Of a DNA stretch of 64,000 nucleotides, positions 33,237 to 40,781 are shown in pieces. The DNA is from Polyangium mundeleinium (GTDB lineage: Bacteria > Myxococcota_A > Polyangia > Polyangiales > Polyangiaceae). The DNA is taken from assembly GCF_028369105.1 (NCBI RefSeq), contig NZ_JAQNDO010000001.1, positions 3,743,501 to 3,807,500 on the forward strand, in the 5' to 3' direction. The notes below the pieces were generated by a model. The model was not told the DNA's origin. It did no database searches and saw only the letters and a program-made list of their open reading frames with translations. A program made the translations under genes and the position numbers. Position 1 is the first letter of the stretch; each line of letters starts with the position of its first letter.

Positions 33237-34772
33237 TCAGAGCTCGTGCGGCATCAGGTCCCGGGGGCTGCGCCAGTACTGCAGCGGCGAGTACGCCAGC
33301 ATGTTCGACACGCGTGACGTGTAGATGCAGGCGAACTCCTCGACCTGATCGCCGAAGCTGCTCGGCTCGATCGACTCTTTCAACAACGATCCCCAGTAGG
33401 GGTGGAAGCGTTGATCGATCTCGCGCTCGAGCTTCGTCGCCTCCGCGTCCACCGCGCGCAGCATGCCGCGGATCCGCTCCACGGCGCGCTTTGCCCGGCC
33501 TCGCTCGGCCTCGTACGAGATGCCGCTCCCGCTCCCGCTCCCGGTTCCGTGCCCGTTCTTCGCCGCCTGCGCCGCGTCCTCGATCTTGCGCGTCAGGTCC
33601 TTGTACCGCTGCTGGTAGTACCGGAGCTGATCTTCGAGCTCGTCCCTTCGTTGTTCGAGCTCCGCGCTCTTCTGGTGCTCCTCGCGGCACATCTCGTGCG
33701 CGATCACCTCGGCTTCCATCTCCTGGATGATCATCGCCGTGCGCCAGGCCGACTCTTTCTTCGACCTCAAAATATCGCCGTAGATGTGATCACCGACGTA
33801 AAGGATCCGGTCGCCGCCGATGCCGAGGGCGGCTTCGAGATCGTGCAGGTTGCCGCCCTCGTAGATCACGCCTCGTTCGAGCGGGTACGTCGCGGGGCGC
33901 AGGTTCTCTCCGTCCCGCTCGAGCAGCGGCCTGCGCTCCTGGAAGAACGCCGGCTTCTGCGCCGCCACGATGATCAGATCGAAGTAGTGGCGGAAGCTCG
34001 GGTACTCCGGCATCGCGTCGCCGAGCAGGTACGTCATCATCCGCTCGGTGTACGGCCAGCGCGAGTTCGTCAGCAGAAACAGCCGTTTGCCCGCCGAGCG
34101 TAGCTTGTGCAGCGTCGGCGCGAGCAAGGGGTCGCGCTCGATGAACCGCGGCAGATCGCTGAGCACCACGTCCAGGATGGATCCGTCGCGGTGCGCCTCG
34201 TCGATGCACTCGCGGATGTCCGTGAACAAGGTCGCGTAGTCGAGCTCGATCCGTCGCGCTTCGAACGCCTCGACGATCCCCGTGTAGAGCGCGACCTCGC
34301 TCAGCGCGTAGAGCGTGTCGATGAAGTGGTAGCGGCCGGTGTTCGGCTTGACGCGCTTCTGGTGGTAGAGCGAGCGCAGCTCCTCTTTCGTGAGCTCGCG
34401 CAGGCCGTGGTAGCCTTTGTGGACCACCTTGAAGCGGTCCATCTTGAGGACGTTCCCGGCCTTCTTGTCGATCAAGAGCCCGCGGATCGGGAAGTCGATG
34501 GGCCAGGTGATCCCGCGGAGGATGTCCTCGTCGTAGCCGCGCTTGGCGAGCTTGGGGATCACGGCGTCGATGGACAGTTTGTCCATCTCGACCTGGTTGT
34601 AGATCGCCAGGGTGTAGTCCATGTCGAACCCCACCCAGTCGATCCCCGCCATCTTCAGATTGCGGTTCACGAACACCCGCCGCGTGCGCGGGATTCGCGC
34701 CGGCGCGGTCGGGGTGAGATGCCCCTCGAACGGTAGAGAGAGCTGTTCGAACGCCACGGGACCCGCAGCCAT
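33237..34772 (-). CDS. HAD-IG family 5'-nucleotidase
   Basis: The 511-aa protein belongs to the HAD superfamily close to cytosolic purine 5'-nucleotidases (NT5C2/NT5DC type). The nucleophile motif is GFDMDYTLAIYN (DxDxT), motif II is LFLLTNSRW, and motif IV is RILYVGDHIYGDIL. INxxK-like KMDRFKVVHKGYHG is also typical. It hydrolyses nucleoside monophosphates in the cytosol, with substrate inferred from family. A charged coiled-coil segment near residues 365-400 (LEQRRDELEDQLRYYQQRYK) is a notable addition. Confidence 0.9.
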   Translation of the reverse strand: MAAGPVAFEQLSLPFEGHLTPTAPARIPRTRRVFVNRNLKMAGIDWVGFDMDYTLAIYNQVEMDKLSIDAVIPKLAKRGYDEDILRGITWPIDFPIRGLLIDKKAGNVLKMDRFKVVHKGYHGLRELTKEELRSLYHQKRVKPNTGRYHFIDTLYALSEVALYTGIVEAFEARRIELDYATLFTDIRECIDEAHRDGSILDVVLSDLPRFIERDPLLAPTLHKLRSAGKRLFLLTNSRWPYTERMMTYLLGDAMPEYPSFRHYFDLIIVAAQKPAFFQERRPLLERDGENLRPATYPLERGVIYEGGNLHDLEAALGIGGDRILYVGDHIYGDILRSKKESAWRTAMIIQEMEAEVIAHEMCREEHQKSAELEQRRDELEDQLRYYQQRYKDLTRKIEDAAQAAKNGHGTGSGSGSGISYEAERGRAKRAVERIRGMLRAVDAEATKLEREIDQRFHPYWGSLLKESIEPSSFGDQVEEFACIYTSRVSNMLAYSPLQYWRSPRDLMPHEL

Positions 34773-34933
34773 CCTACCTCATCCGCAGCACATAGGCGCG
34801 CCGTCCACGTTGCACGCGTGCGTTCTTGTTCCAGCCCGCTCTTCCTCGCTTGCTCGTCCGCCTTCTCCGTGAGCCCGTGCCCGCTCGGCCTGCGTGCGCT
34901 ATCGTCCGCCGGCACCCTCCGTCCCAGGCAGCG

Positions 34934-35824
34934 ATGACGAAGAACAGGGAGAGCGGCCCGCTGCGGCGCCCCACCTCGTGGTGGCTCGGCATGTTGCGCA
35001 AGCGGGCCGAGCGCATGTACGAGGAGAAGCTCGATCTCGGGGAGCCCATCGTGTGGGCCTCCGAGGCCGAGCGGCAGGCGGCCATCGCCTTCTTCAACGC
35101 GGCCTTCCGCGCCGAGGAGTCGGGCCTGCGCCAGGCCCACGAGCTCGCCGACGAGATCGCCACGTGGGACCCCGAGCTCGCCGAGTGCCTGCGCCTCTAC
35201 GGCGACGAAGAGGGCTGGCATCGCGCGCTGCTCACCGAGTTCCTCGCCTACCTCGGCGGCGAGGTCCGCCCCATGGGCCGCGTCACCGGCACCTTTTATC
35301 GCCTCTACGGCCGGGCCAAGCGGATCGAGACGATCGTCCTCACGAACCTCATGTTCGAGACCATCGGCTCGACGACCTACCGCCTCGCCTTGCGCCGCGC
35401 GCGCCACCCGGCCGTGCGCCACATGCTCACGATCCTCACGCGCGACGAGTCCTTCCACGTCCCGCTGAACGTCCACTTCCTCCGCGAGACCCTCGCGCGA
35501 AACCCCGGCACCTCGCGCCTGCGCCTGCAGGTGATTCACGACGTGCTCTACGTCGCCCTCTTGCTCTCGTCCTACGCGAGCCGCCGCCGGGCCGAGGCCT
35601 TTGATCACATCCCGTTCCGCGTCCTCTGCCGCGCCTACGCCGAGCACCTCGCGCGCCTCTTCGTGAAGGAGGACGATCTCCGCCTGCGGCCGCCGCGCCT
35701 CCTGCTCTGGCTCTTCGGCTTCACGGACGAAGCGCTCCGCGAGGCCGAGGACACGTCGGCCGTGAGCGTACGCGCCGCCGAGGCCGCCGTGGATCGCGAG
35801 CGCGTCGTGGTCTCGGCGTTGTGA
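34934..35824 (+). CDS. Ferritin-like diiron protein
   Basis: The 296-aa all-helical protein carries the ligand pattern of diiron carboxylate enzymes. RAEESG supplies one Glu, DEEGWH an ExxH, FETIG a further Glu, and RDESFH the second ExxH. It may be an oxygenase or oxidase of the AurF/ferritin-like kind; the substrate is unknown. The end of the gene overlaps the GTG start of an ABC ATPase gene (GTGA), so all three downstream genes are probably one operon. ATG 34934 is the first convincing start. Confidence 0.75.
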   Translation: MTKNRESGPLRRPTSWWLGMLRKRAERMYEEKLDLGEPIVWASEAERQAAIAFFNAAFRAEESGLRQAHELADEIATWDPELAECLRLYGDEEGWHRALLTEFLAYLGGEVRPMGRVTGTFYRLYGRAKRIETIVLTNLMFETIGSTTYRLALRRARHPAVRHMLTILTRDESFHVPLNVHFLRETLARNPGTSRLRLQVIHDVLYVALLLSSYASRRRAEAFDHIPFRVLCRAYAEHLARLFVKEDDLRLRPPRLLLWLFGFTDEALREAEDTSAVSVRAAEAAVDRERVVVSAL

Positions 35825-36519
35825 AGGTCGCGGCCATCCGCACCCGCGGCCTCGGCCGTGTCCACGACGGCGGCCGTGACGCGCGCCGGGCCCTCGTGGA
35901 CGTGGAGATCGTCATCGAAGAGGGCGAGTTCGTTTGTGTTCTCGGCCCGAGCGGATCGGGCAAAAGCACCTTGCTCGCCGTGATCGGCGGGCTCGATCGT
36001 GGCTACGAAGGGCAGGTCGAGCTCTACGGGCAGGACCTCGGCCGCATGAGCGATGCCGCCCTCGCGCGGCTGCGCGGCGAGCGCATCGGCTTCGTCTTCC
36101 AGCACTTTCACCTGCTGCATCACCTCACCGTGATCGAGAACATCACGACGCCCGCGCTCTTCGATCCGCGCGGCGACGAACACGCGTGCCTCGCCCGCGC
36201 GAAACAGCTCCTCGAACGGCTCGGCCTCGCCGATCGTGCCGGCGACACCCCCGCCGAGCTCTCGGGTGGACAGCGACAACGCGTCGCGATCGCGCGCGCG
36301 CTCCTCCGCAAACCCAAGCTCCTCCTTTGCGACGAGCCCACCGGCAACCTCGACGCCGACACGGGCGCGCGCATCATCGAGCTCTTCGAGGAGCTCCACC
36401 GCGAAGAGGGCCTCACGATCGTGGCCGTCACGCACGAAGAGCGCCTCGCGCGCGCCGCGACCCGCATCCTCCGCCTGCACGAGGGCCGCGTGGACACCTC
36501 GAACGAGGTGCCCGCATGA
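35821..36519 (+). CDS. ABC transporter ATP-binding protein (LolD/MacB type)
   Basis: The 232-aa protein has all motifs of an ABC ATPase: Walker A GPSGSGKST, Q-loop FVFQHFHLL, signature LSGGQRQRVA, and Walker B LLLCDEPTGNLD. EPTGNLD is the mark of the LolD/MacB/FtsE subfamily. It powers the permease encoded next. The GTG start overlaps the diiron gene by 4 bases, and its stop overlaps the permease start (ATGA). Confidence 0.95.
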   Translation: MKVAAIRTRGLGRVHDGGRDARRALVDVEIVIEEGEFVCVLGPSGSGKSTLLAVIGGLDRGYEGQVELYGQDLGRMSDAALARLRGERIGFVFQHFHLLHHLTVIENITTPALFDPRGDEHACLARAKQLLERLGLADRAGDTPAELSGGQRQRVAIARALLRKPKLLLCDEPTGNLDADTGARIIELFEELHREEGLTIVAVTHEERLARAATRILRLHEGRVDTSNEVPA

Positions 36520-37907
36520 AGCTCGCCGCCCTGGTCCGCCTCGTGCGCCGCGACCTCGCCCGTGCGCGCCGCGCGCTCGCCGGCAGCGCCTTTGGCATCA
36601 CCGCGGGCACGGCCACGCTCGTGTTTTTCCTCGCCCTCGGCCTCGGCGTGCGCGCCGTCTTGCTCGGCGAGGTCTTTCCCATCGATCGGATCGAGCTCGA
36701 ACCACCGAAGGCCAAGGATCCGGGCCTGCTCGGCTTGCTCCTCGGCGGCGGCGGCGAGCCCCCGGGCATCTCGCCCGACGACGTCGCCAAGCTCGCCGCG
36801 CTCCCTGGCGCCTCGCGTGTCCGCCCCAAGCTCTCCCTCGCCTTCCCCGCGAGCGCGCGCGGTGGCCGCGAGATCCTCGGCCATGACGTTGGCGCCGGCG
36901 AGCTGCCCGGTGACGGCATCGATCCCGCGCTCGCCGCGAACGACGTGAAGCCCGGCCTCTTCGTGGATCCGCTCGACACGCCCGGACCCGCCTGCACCGA
37001 CGACGCCGCCTGCACCGGGGGCGCCTACTGCGAGCGCGCAACAGACGCCGCGGAGGGCCGTTGCTCCGCGCCCGTGCCCGCGATCGTCAGCCGTTACCTC
37101 GTCGAGATCTTCGACAAGAGCATCGCGCCTGCGCACGGCTTTCCGGCCGTCGGCGAGACGCTCCTCGGCCGCGCGCAGGGCATCACCTTCACGATTCGCC
37201 TCGGCGAGAGCCTGCTCGGCCGCGCCAAGCAGGGCAGCCCTCGCACCATCAAGGCGCGCATCGTGGGCATCTCGGGCAGCGCCACCGACCTCGGCCTCAC
37301 GTTCCCGCTCGGCGTCGTGCGCCGCTGGAACCGCGAGTTCGGCGGCGAACGCGCGGCCGAGCGGTATTCGAGCGCCGTCGTGGAGGCGAGCTCCGGCGCC
37401 GAGGTCGCGGGCGTCATCGATGCCGGCGCGCGCATGGGGTTGTCCCCGAAGGACACACGCGCGCGGGACGTGAGCGTCCTCGTCTCCGGCGTCATGGCCT
37501 TGCTCTCGCTCGTCGCGGGTGTCGTCCTCGTCGTCAGCGCGTCGAGCATCACGCAGACCTTCCGCGCCCTCGTCCTCGAGCGTCGCGCCGAGATCGCCCT
37601 CTACCGCGCGGTCGGCGCCACGGCGGGCGAGATCGGCGCCTGGACGGTCTCGCTCGCGGCCGTCGTGGGCTTCTTCGCGGGCGCCGCGGGCCTCCTCGTC
37701 GCGCGGATCCTTGCGTTCCTCGCCGACTGGGCCGCGGCCGAGAAGCTCCCGGACTTCCCCTTCAAGCCCGACACCTTCTTCGCGTTCCCGTGGTGGCTCT
37801 GGCTCCTCGGAATGGGCTTTTCCATCCTGTTTTCGGTCCTCGGCGCCATCGGCCCTGCGCGGGCCGCCGCGAAGGTCGACCCGGCGCGGGCGCTCGCCGG
37901 CAGCTAG
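36516..37907 (+). CDS. FtsX/MacB-like ABC permease with Cys-rich insert
   Basis: The 463-aa permease has one N-terminal transmembrane helix (ITAGTATLVFFLALGLGVRA), a large periplasmic domain and three C-terminal helices, as in MacB/LolC proteins. The periplasmic domain contains a short Cys-rich insert at about 159-185 (ACTDDAACTGGAYCERATD, then GRC) resembling the disulfide modules of myxobacterial surface proteins. C-terminal helices include VSVLVSGVMALLSLVAGVV. It likely moves a lipoprotein, lipid or peptide across the envelope; the diiron protein upstream may be linked to its substrate. Confidence 0.9.
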   Translation: MKLAALVRLVRRDLARARRALAGSAFGITAGTATLVFFLALGLGVRAVLLGEVFPIDRIELEPPKAKDPGLLGLLLGGGGEPPGISPDDVAKLAALPGASRVRPKLSLAFPASARGGREILGHDVGAGELPGDGIDPALAANDVKPGLFVDPLDTPGPACTDDAACTGGAYCERATDAAEGRCSAPVPAIVSRYLVEIFDKSIAPAHGFPAVGETLLGRAQGITFTIRLGESLLGRAKQGSPRTIKARIVGISGSATDLGLTFPLGVVRRWNREFGGERAAERYSSAVVEASSGAEVAGVIDAGARMGLSPKDTRARDVSVLVSGVMALLSLVAGVVLVVSASSITQTFRALVLERRAEIALYRAVGATAGEIGAWTVSLAAVVGFFAGAAGLLVARILAFLADWAAAEKLPDFPFKPDTFFAFPWWLWLLGMGFSILFSVLGAIGPARAAAKVDPARALAGS

Positions 37908-37920
37908 CGGGCTGCTTCGA

Positions 37921-38088
37921 ACCACGCGGCGACGGGGTCCGGACCGGGTCGTCGGGCCACGAAACCACGCGGAAGGCGGTCCGGACCGAGGGTCGAGTCA
38001 CGAAACCACGCGGCGACGGGGTCCGGACCGGGTCGTCGGGCCACGAAACCACTTGGAAGGGGGTCCGGACCGGGTCGTCGGGTGGTTT
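37921..38088. repeat. 41-43-bp tandem array, four copies
   Basis: Units start at 37921, 37964, 38005 and 38048. Two are 43 bp and two 41 bp. The consensus begins ACCACGCGGCGACGGGGTCC and continues GGACCGGGTCGTCGGGCCACGAA. It lies directly after the permease stop. The unit length matches the array at 20766-21062, and both contain CACGCGGCGAC (on the minus strand of that array), though the sequences otherwise differ. Confidence 0.92.
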
Positions 38089-38090
38089 CG

Positions 38091-38285
38091 TCAGGGCGCC
38101 TCGGGGGTCGTATCCACCTCGCCGGTGGTTTCCTTGGCGGCATGGGGGCTCCGCGCCCGGAGCATTGCCTTTTTCTCTGCGTCGCGGAGGGGCCCATTGC
38201 GCGCCTTCACGAGGGAGAGGCCCGACGAGGCGTCGGACGGCTGCCCGGCGAGGAGGCGACCTTTCTCGTCCTCGGGCGAACTCAT
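38091..38285 (-). CDS. Possible small protein, unknown
   Basis: A 64-residue frame from ATG 38285 (MSSPEDEKGRLLAGQPSD...) has about 85% GC at third positions and a natural charged composition (KARNGPLRDAEKKAMLRA), unlike chance frames nearby. No ribosome-binding site is evident and no family is recognised. Its stop abuts the tandem array. It could be a real small gene or the 3' end of a larger gene that has been lost. Confidence 0.3.
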   Translation of the reverse strand: MSSPEDEKGRLLAGQPSDASSGLSLVKARNGPLRDAEKKAMLRARSPHAAKETTGEVDTTPEAP

Positions 38286-38376
38286 CGACTTCGGCGAGGG
38301 GGGCTTCAGCATGGGGCTCGACGGGATGACGAAGAACGAGAAGCTCAACGTCTCCTGGGCGTACACGAAGCCCTAG
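38275..38376 (+). pseudogene. Possible 3' remnant of a gene
   Basis: The last 34 codons before TAG 38374-38376 (ELIDFGEGGFSMGLDGMTKN and onward) have G or C at nearly every third position and read like the end of a globular protein. No start codon or coding character can be followed upstream beyond 38275. It faces the small minus-strand frame, so this block may be a junk-yard of broken genes next to the repeat array. Confidence 0.3.
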
Positions 38377-38465
38377 CCCTGCGCCCTGCGCGGGCGCTCG
38401 CCGGCAGGTAAATCGACGCGACCCCGTCACACTTCGCCGAGCTCCGCCGATGAGGGGACAGCACC

Positions 38466-39272
38466 ATGCTTCGATCCCTCTGGTTCCTCGTCCTCCTCGT
38501 CTCGATCCTCCTCACGGCGACCTCGGCCCAGGCCGCCGAGCCGCTCGTCGTCCACGTCATCGTCCCTCTTTGTTCGAATGAGCAGATCGATTGCGGCAGC
38601 AACGTCGCCGGGGATCCCGACCGCCTCGACACGAACCTCTACTGGGGCGCTGCGTTCGGCCACCGCCGCTTCTTCGACCGCAAAAAGAGCGGTTTTACTC
38701 GCCTCGACGTCATGAGCGCCGAGGGCGCGCGCCTCGAACGCGTGGTCTATCGCCGCAACGTCTCGGCCGAGCCGTTTGGCGGCAAATCCGGCGAGACGAT
38801 CGAGCAAATCATCGTCCTCGACGCTTACCACGGCGATTCCATCGACCGCGCCGTCGAGGCTTTCTGGCGCCTCGCCACCCGCGGCGGGCGGATTCGTTTC
38901 CGCGACGGCGGCAAAGAGCGCGACGTGCGCATCTCGGTCGCCGGATACGCGGGCCACAACCGCCTCATGGATGGCGTGCGCCTCTCGCCGCCGCCGGGCG
39001 CCGAGGAGCGCGCCCGTGCCATTCCCTCGTTCGTCCTGGCCTGTGACTCCGAGCCTTATTTCGGCCCCGCCTTGCGCGCCGCGGGTTCGGAGACGTGGCT
39101 CATGACCCGCTCCCTCATGGCCCCCGAGGGGTACGTTCTCGACGCGGTCGTCACCGCGATCGGCGAGCGAGCGTCCCCCACCACCATTCGTGAACGCGCC
39201 GTCGCCGCGTACGCCAAATGGCAAAAGCTCTCCCACCGCGCCGCGGGCACCATCTTCGCGAAACCCCAGTAA
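38466..39272 (+). CDS. Conserved secreted protein, unknown
   Basis: The 268-aa protein has a clear signal peptide (MLRSLWFLVLLVSILLTATSAQAA). The mature part reads VVHVIVPLCSNEQIDCGS, DTNLYWGAAFGHRRFFDRK, VVYRRNVSAEPFGGK and VLDAYHGDSIDRAVEAFW. The NLYWGAxxG block appears, from memory, in a widespread family of periplasmic proteins without known function. It lies alone, converging on the GH13 gene with adjacent stop codons. Confidence 0.72.
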   Translation: MLRSLWFLVLLVSILLTATSAQAAEPLVVHVIVPLCSNEQIDCGSNVAGDPDRLDTNLYWGAAFGHRRFFDRKKSGFTRLDVMSAEGARLERVVYRRNVSAEPFGGKSGETIEQIIVLDAYHGDSIDRAVEAFWRLATRGGRIRFRDGGKERDVRISVAGYAGHNRLMDGVRLSPPPGAEERARAIPSFVLACDSEPYFGPALRAAGSETWLMTRSLMAPEGYVLDAVVTAIGERASPTTIRERAVAAYAKWQKLSHRAAGTIFAKPQ

Positions 39273-40781
39273 CTACCGCCGGGGCGAGTCGGGCGGCGGG
39301 ACGAACGCGCCCATCGATTCCCTCTTTTTGACCTCGAACAGATGCGCGCCGTACGCCGGCAGCTCCACGTAGAGCCCTCGCCGATCGTCGAGCAGCTCGT
39401 CCCCGCTGCGCCGGTATTCCTCGCCCCCGATGCGGTCGACGAGCCGCACCTGCCTCCCCGCGATCCCCGCCAGATCCAGCGTCAGCTTGCAATGCCCGCG
39501 GGACGGGCCGAGGTTCACCACGACGACCACGGCGCTCGTCCGCGCATCCCAGCGATACGCGACGAACGATTCGAAGCTCGTGCTCCCCGGCCCCGCGGCG
39601 CGCGGCGGTAACATCGCAAAGCGCCCGCGCCGGAGGACGTCGAGCTTCATCGCATCGAGCAGCGCGTGGTGAAACGCGAGGCTCGCCTCGTCCACGCGTT
39701 CGTCCGCGCGCCGCGCGAGCTGCACCGGCGCCCGGACCTTTCGCCCTTCGAGTTGCCCGTCGTGGAAAAACCGCATCCCCGGTGCGGTCCCGAGCAGCAC
39801 CGTCGCCGCCTTGCGCCGATCGGGCGGCAGCGCGGACGCGATCCGTGGCTCGTCGTGGTTTTCCAAGAATCGCGCCGAGCGCGCCTGGTAATCGAACGAC
39901 CCGGAGAGGTGCCCGCGCACCGCGCGCGCTGAGCCGTGCAGGAGCTGGTCGTACATGCTCTTGTCGTAGGTATAATCGAATCCGAGTGTCTGCAGCCGCC
40001 ATTCGAGATCCCAGTACGCCTCGGCGAGCAGCACGAAATTCGGATATCGCTCCCGTACGGCGTCGATCGCGTCGGCCCAGAACTCGCCTTCGGCTTCCCG
40101 CGTCCCCTCGGCCCGCTGCGCATGGGCCCACGTCCGCCGAAACACGTCCGAGAGCACGAGCATCGCCATGTCGCACCGCACGCCGTCGCAACGCGAGGCG
40201 ACGTCGAGCAGCGCCTCGATCGACGCCTGCCGCGTCTCGGCCGCGCGGAAATCGAGCTGCGCCGTGTCGGTCCACGGAGGGAAATAAGGATCCTTCCCGC
40301 AGGCGATCTGCCCGTTCGCCTCCCGCACGAAGAGCTCCGGTCGCTCCGTGATCCAGTGGTGATCCCGCGCCAGGTGGTTCGGCACGAAATCGAGCAGGAG
40401 CCCGATTCCACGCGCCCGAAGTTTCTCCCGCAGCACGGCGAGCGCCTGGTCCCCGCCGAGCGAAGGATCGACCGCGTACCGCGCCACCGCGAACGGCGAG
40501 CCGATCACGTCCGCCGGCTCGAGATCGGGCAGCGCCCGCTCGTATTCGGCGTGGAGCGACGGCATCTCCCGCGCGATCTTCGGCCCCACCTCGCCGAGGG
40601 TCCACACGCCCATCAGGTACACGTAATCAAAGCCGAGCCGCGCGAGCCGATCGAGCTCCTCGTCGGGCACGTCCGCGAGCGTGACGCGCGCGCCCTTCAC
40701 GCGTCCGAGATCGTAGAGCCACATGCGCGCGAAAATCTCGTAGAGGGCCGGGCTGTGGACGCTCGTATCACCAAGGATCAT
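39273..40781 (-). CDS. GH13 family alpha-amylase-like glycosidase
   Basis: The 502-aa protein has the four GH13 regions. Region I is DFVPNH (131-136), region II is DGVRCDMAM with nucleophile Asp204, region III is LLAEAYWD with acid Glu254, and region IV is FLENHDE with the transition-state Asp310. No signal peptide is present, so it is cytosolic, probably acting on glycogen-type or trehalose-type glucans. The C-terminal part is the usual beta domain (SAVVVVVNLGPSRGHCKL). It starts inside the end of the AOR gene (ATGA). Confidence 0.92.
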   Translation of the reverse strand: MILGDTSVHSPALYEIFARMWLYDLGRVKGARVTLADVPDEELDRLARLGFDYVYLMGVWTLGEVGPKIAREMPSLHAEYERALPDLEPADVIGSPFAVARYAVDPSLGGDQALAVLREKLRARGIGLLLDFVPNHLARDHHWITERPELFVREANGQIACGKDPYFPPWTDTAQLDFRAAETRQASIEALLDVASRCDGVRCDMAMLVLSDVFRRTWAHAQRAEGTREAEGEFWADAIDAVRERYPNFVLLAEAYWDLEWRLQTLGFDYTYDKSMYDQLLHGSARAVRGHLSGSFDYQARSARFLENHDEPRIASALPPDRRKAATVLLGTAPGMRFFHDGQLEGRKVRAPVQLARRADERVDEASLAFHHALLDAMKLDVLRRGRFAMLPPRAAGPGSTSFESFVAYRWDARTSAVVVVVNLGPSRGHCKLTLDLAGIAGRQVRLVDRIGGEEYRRSGDELLDDRRGLYVELPAYGAHLFEVKKRESMGAFVPPPDSPRR

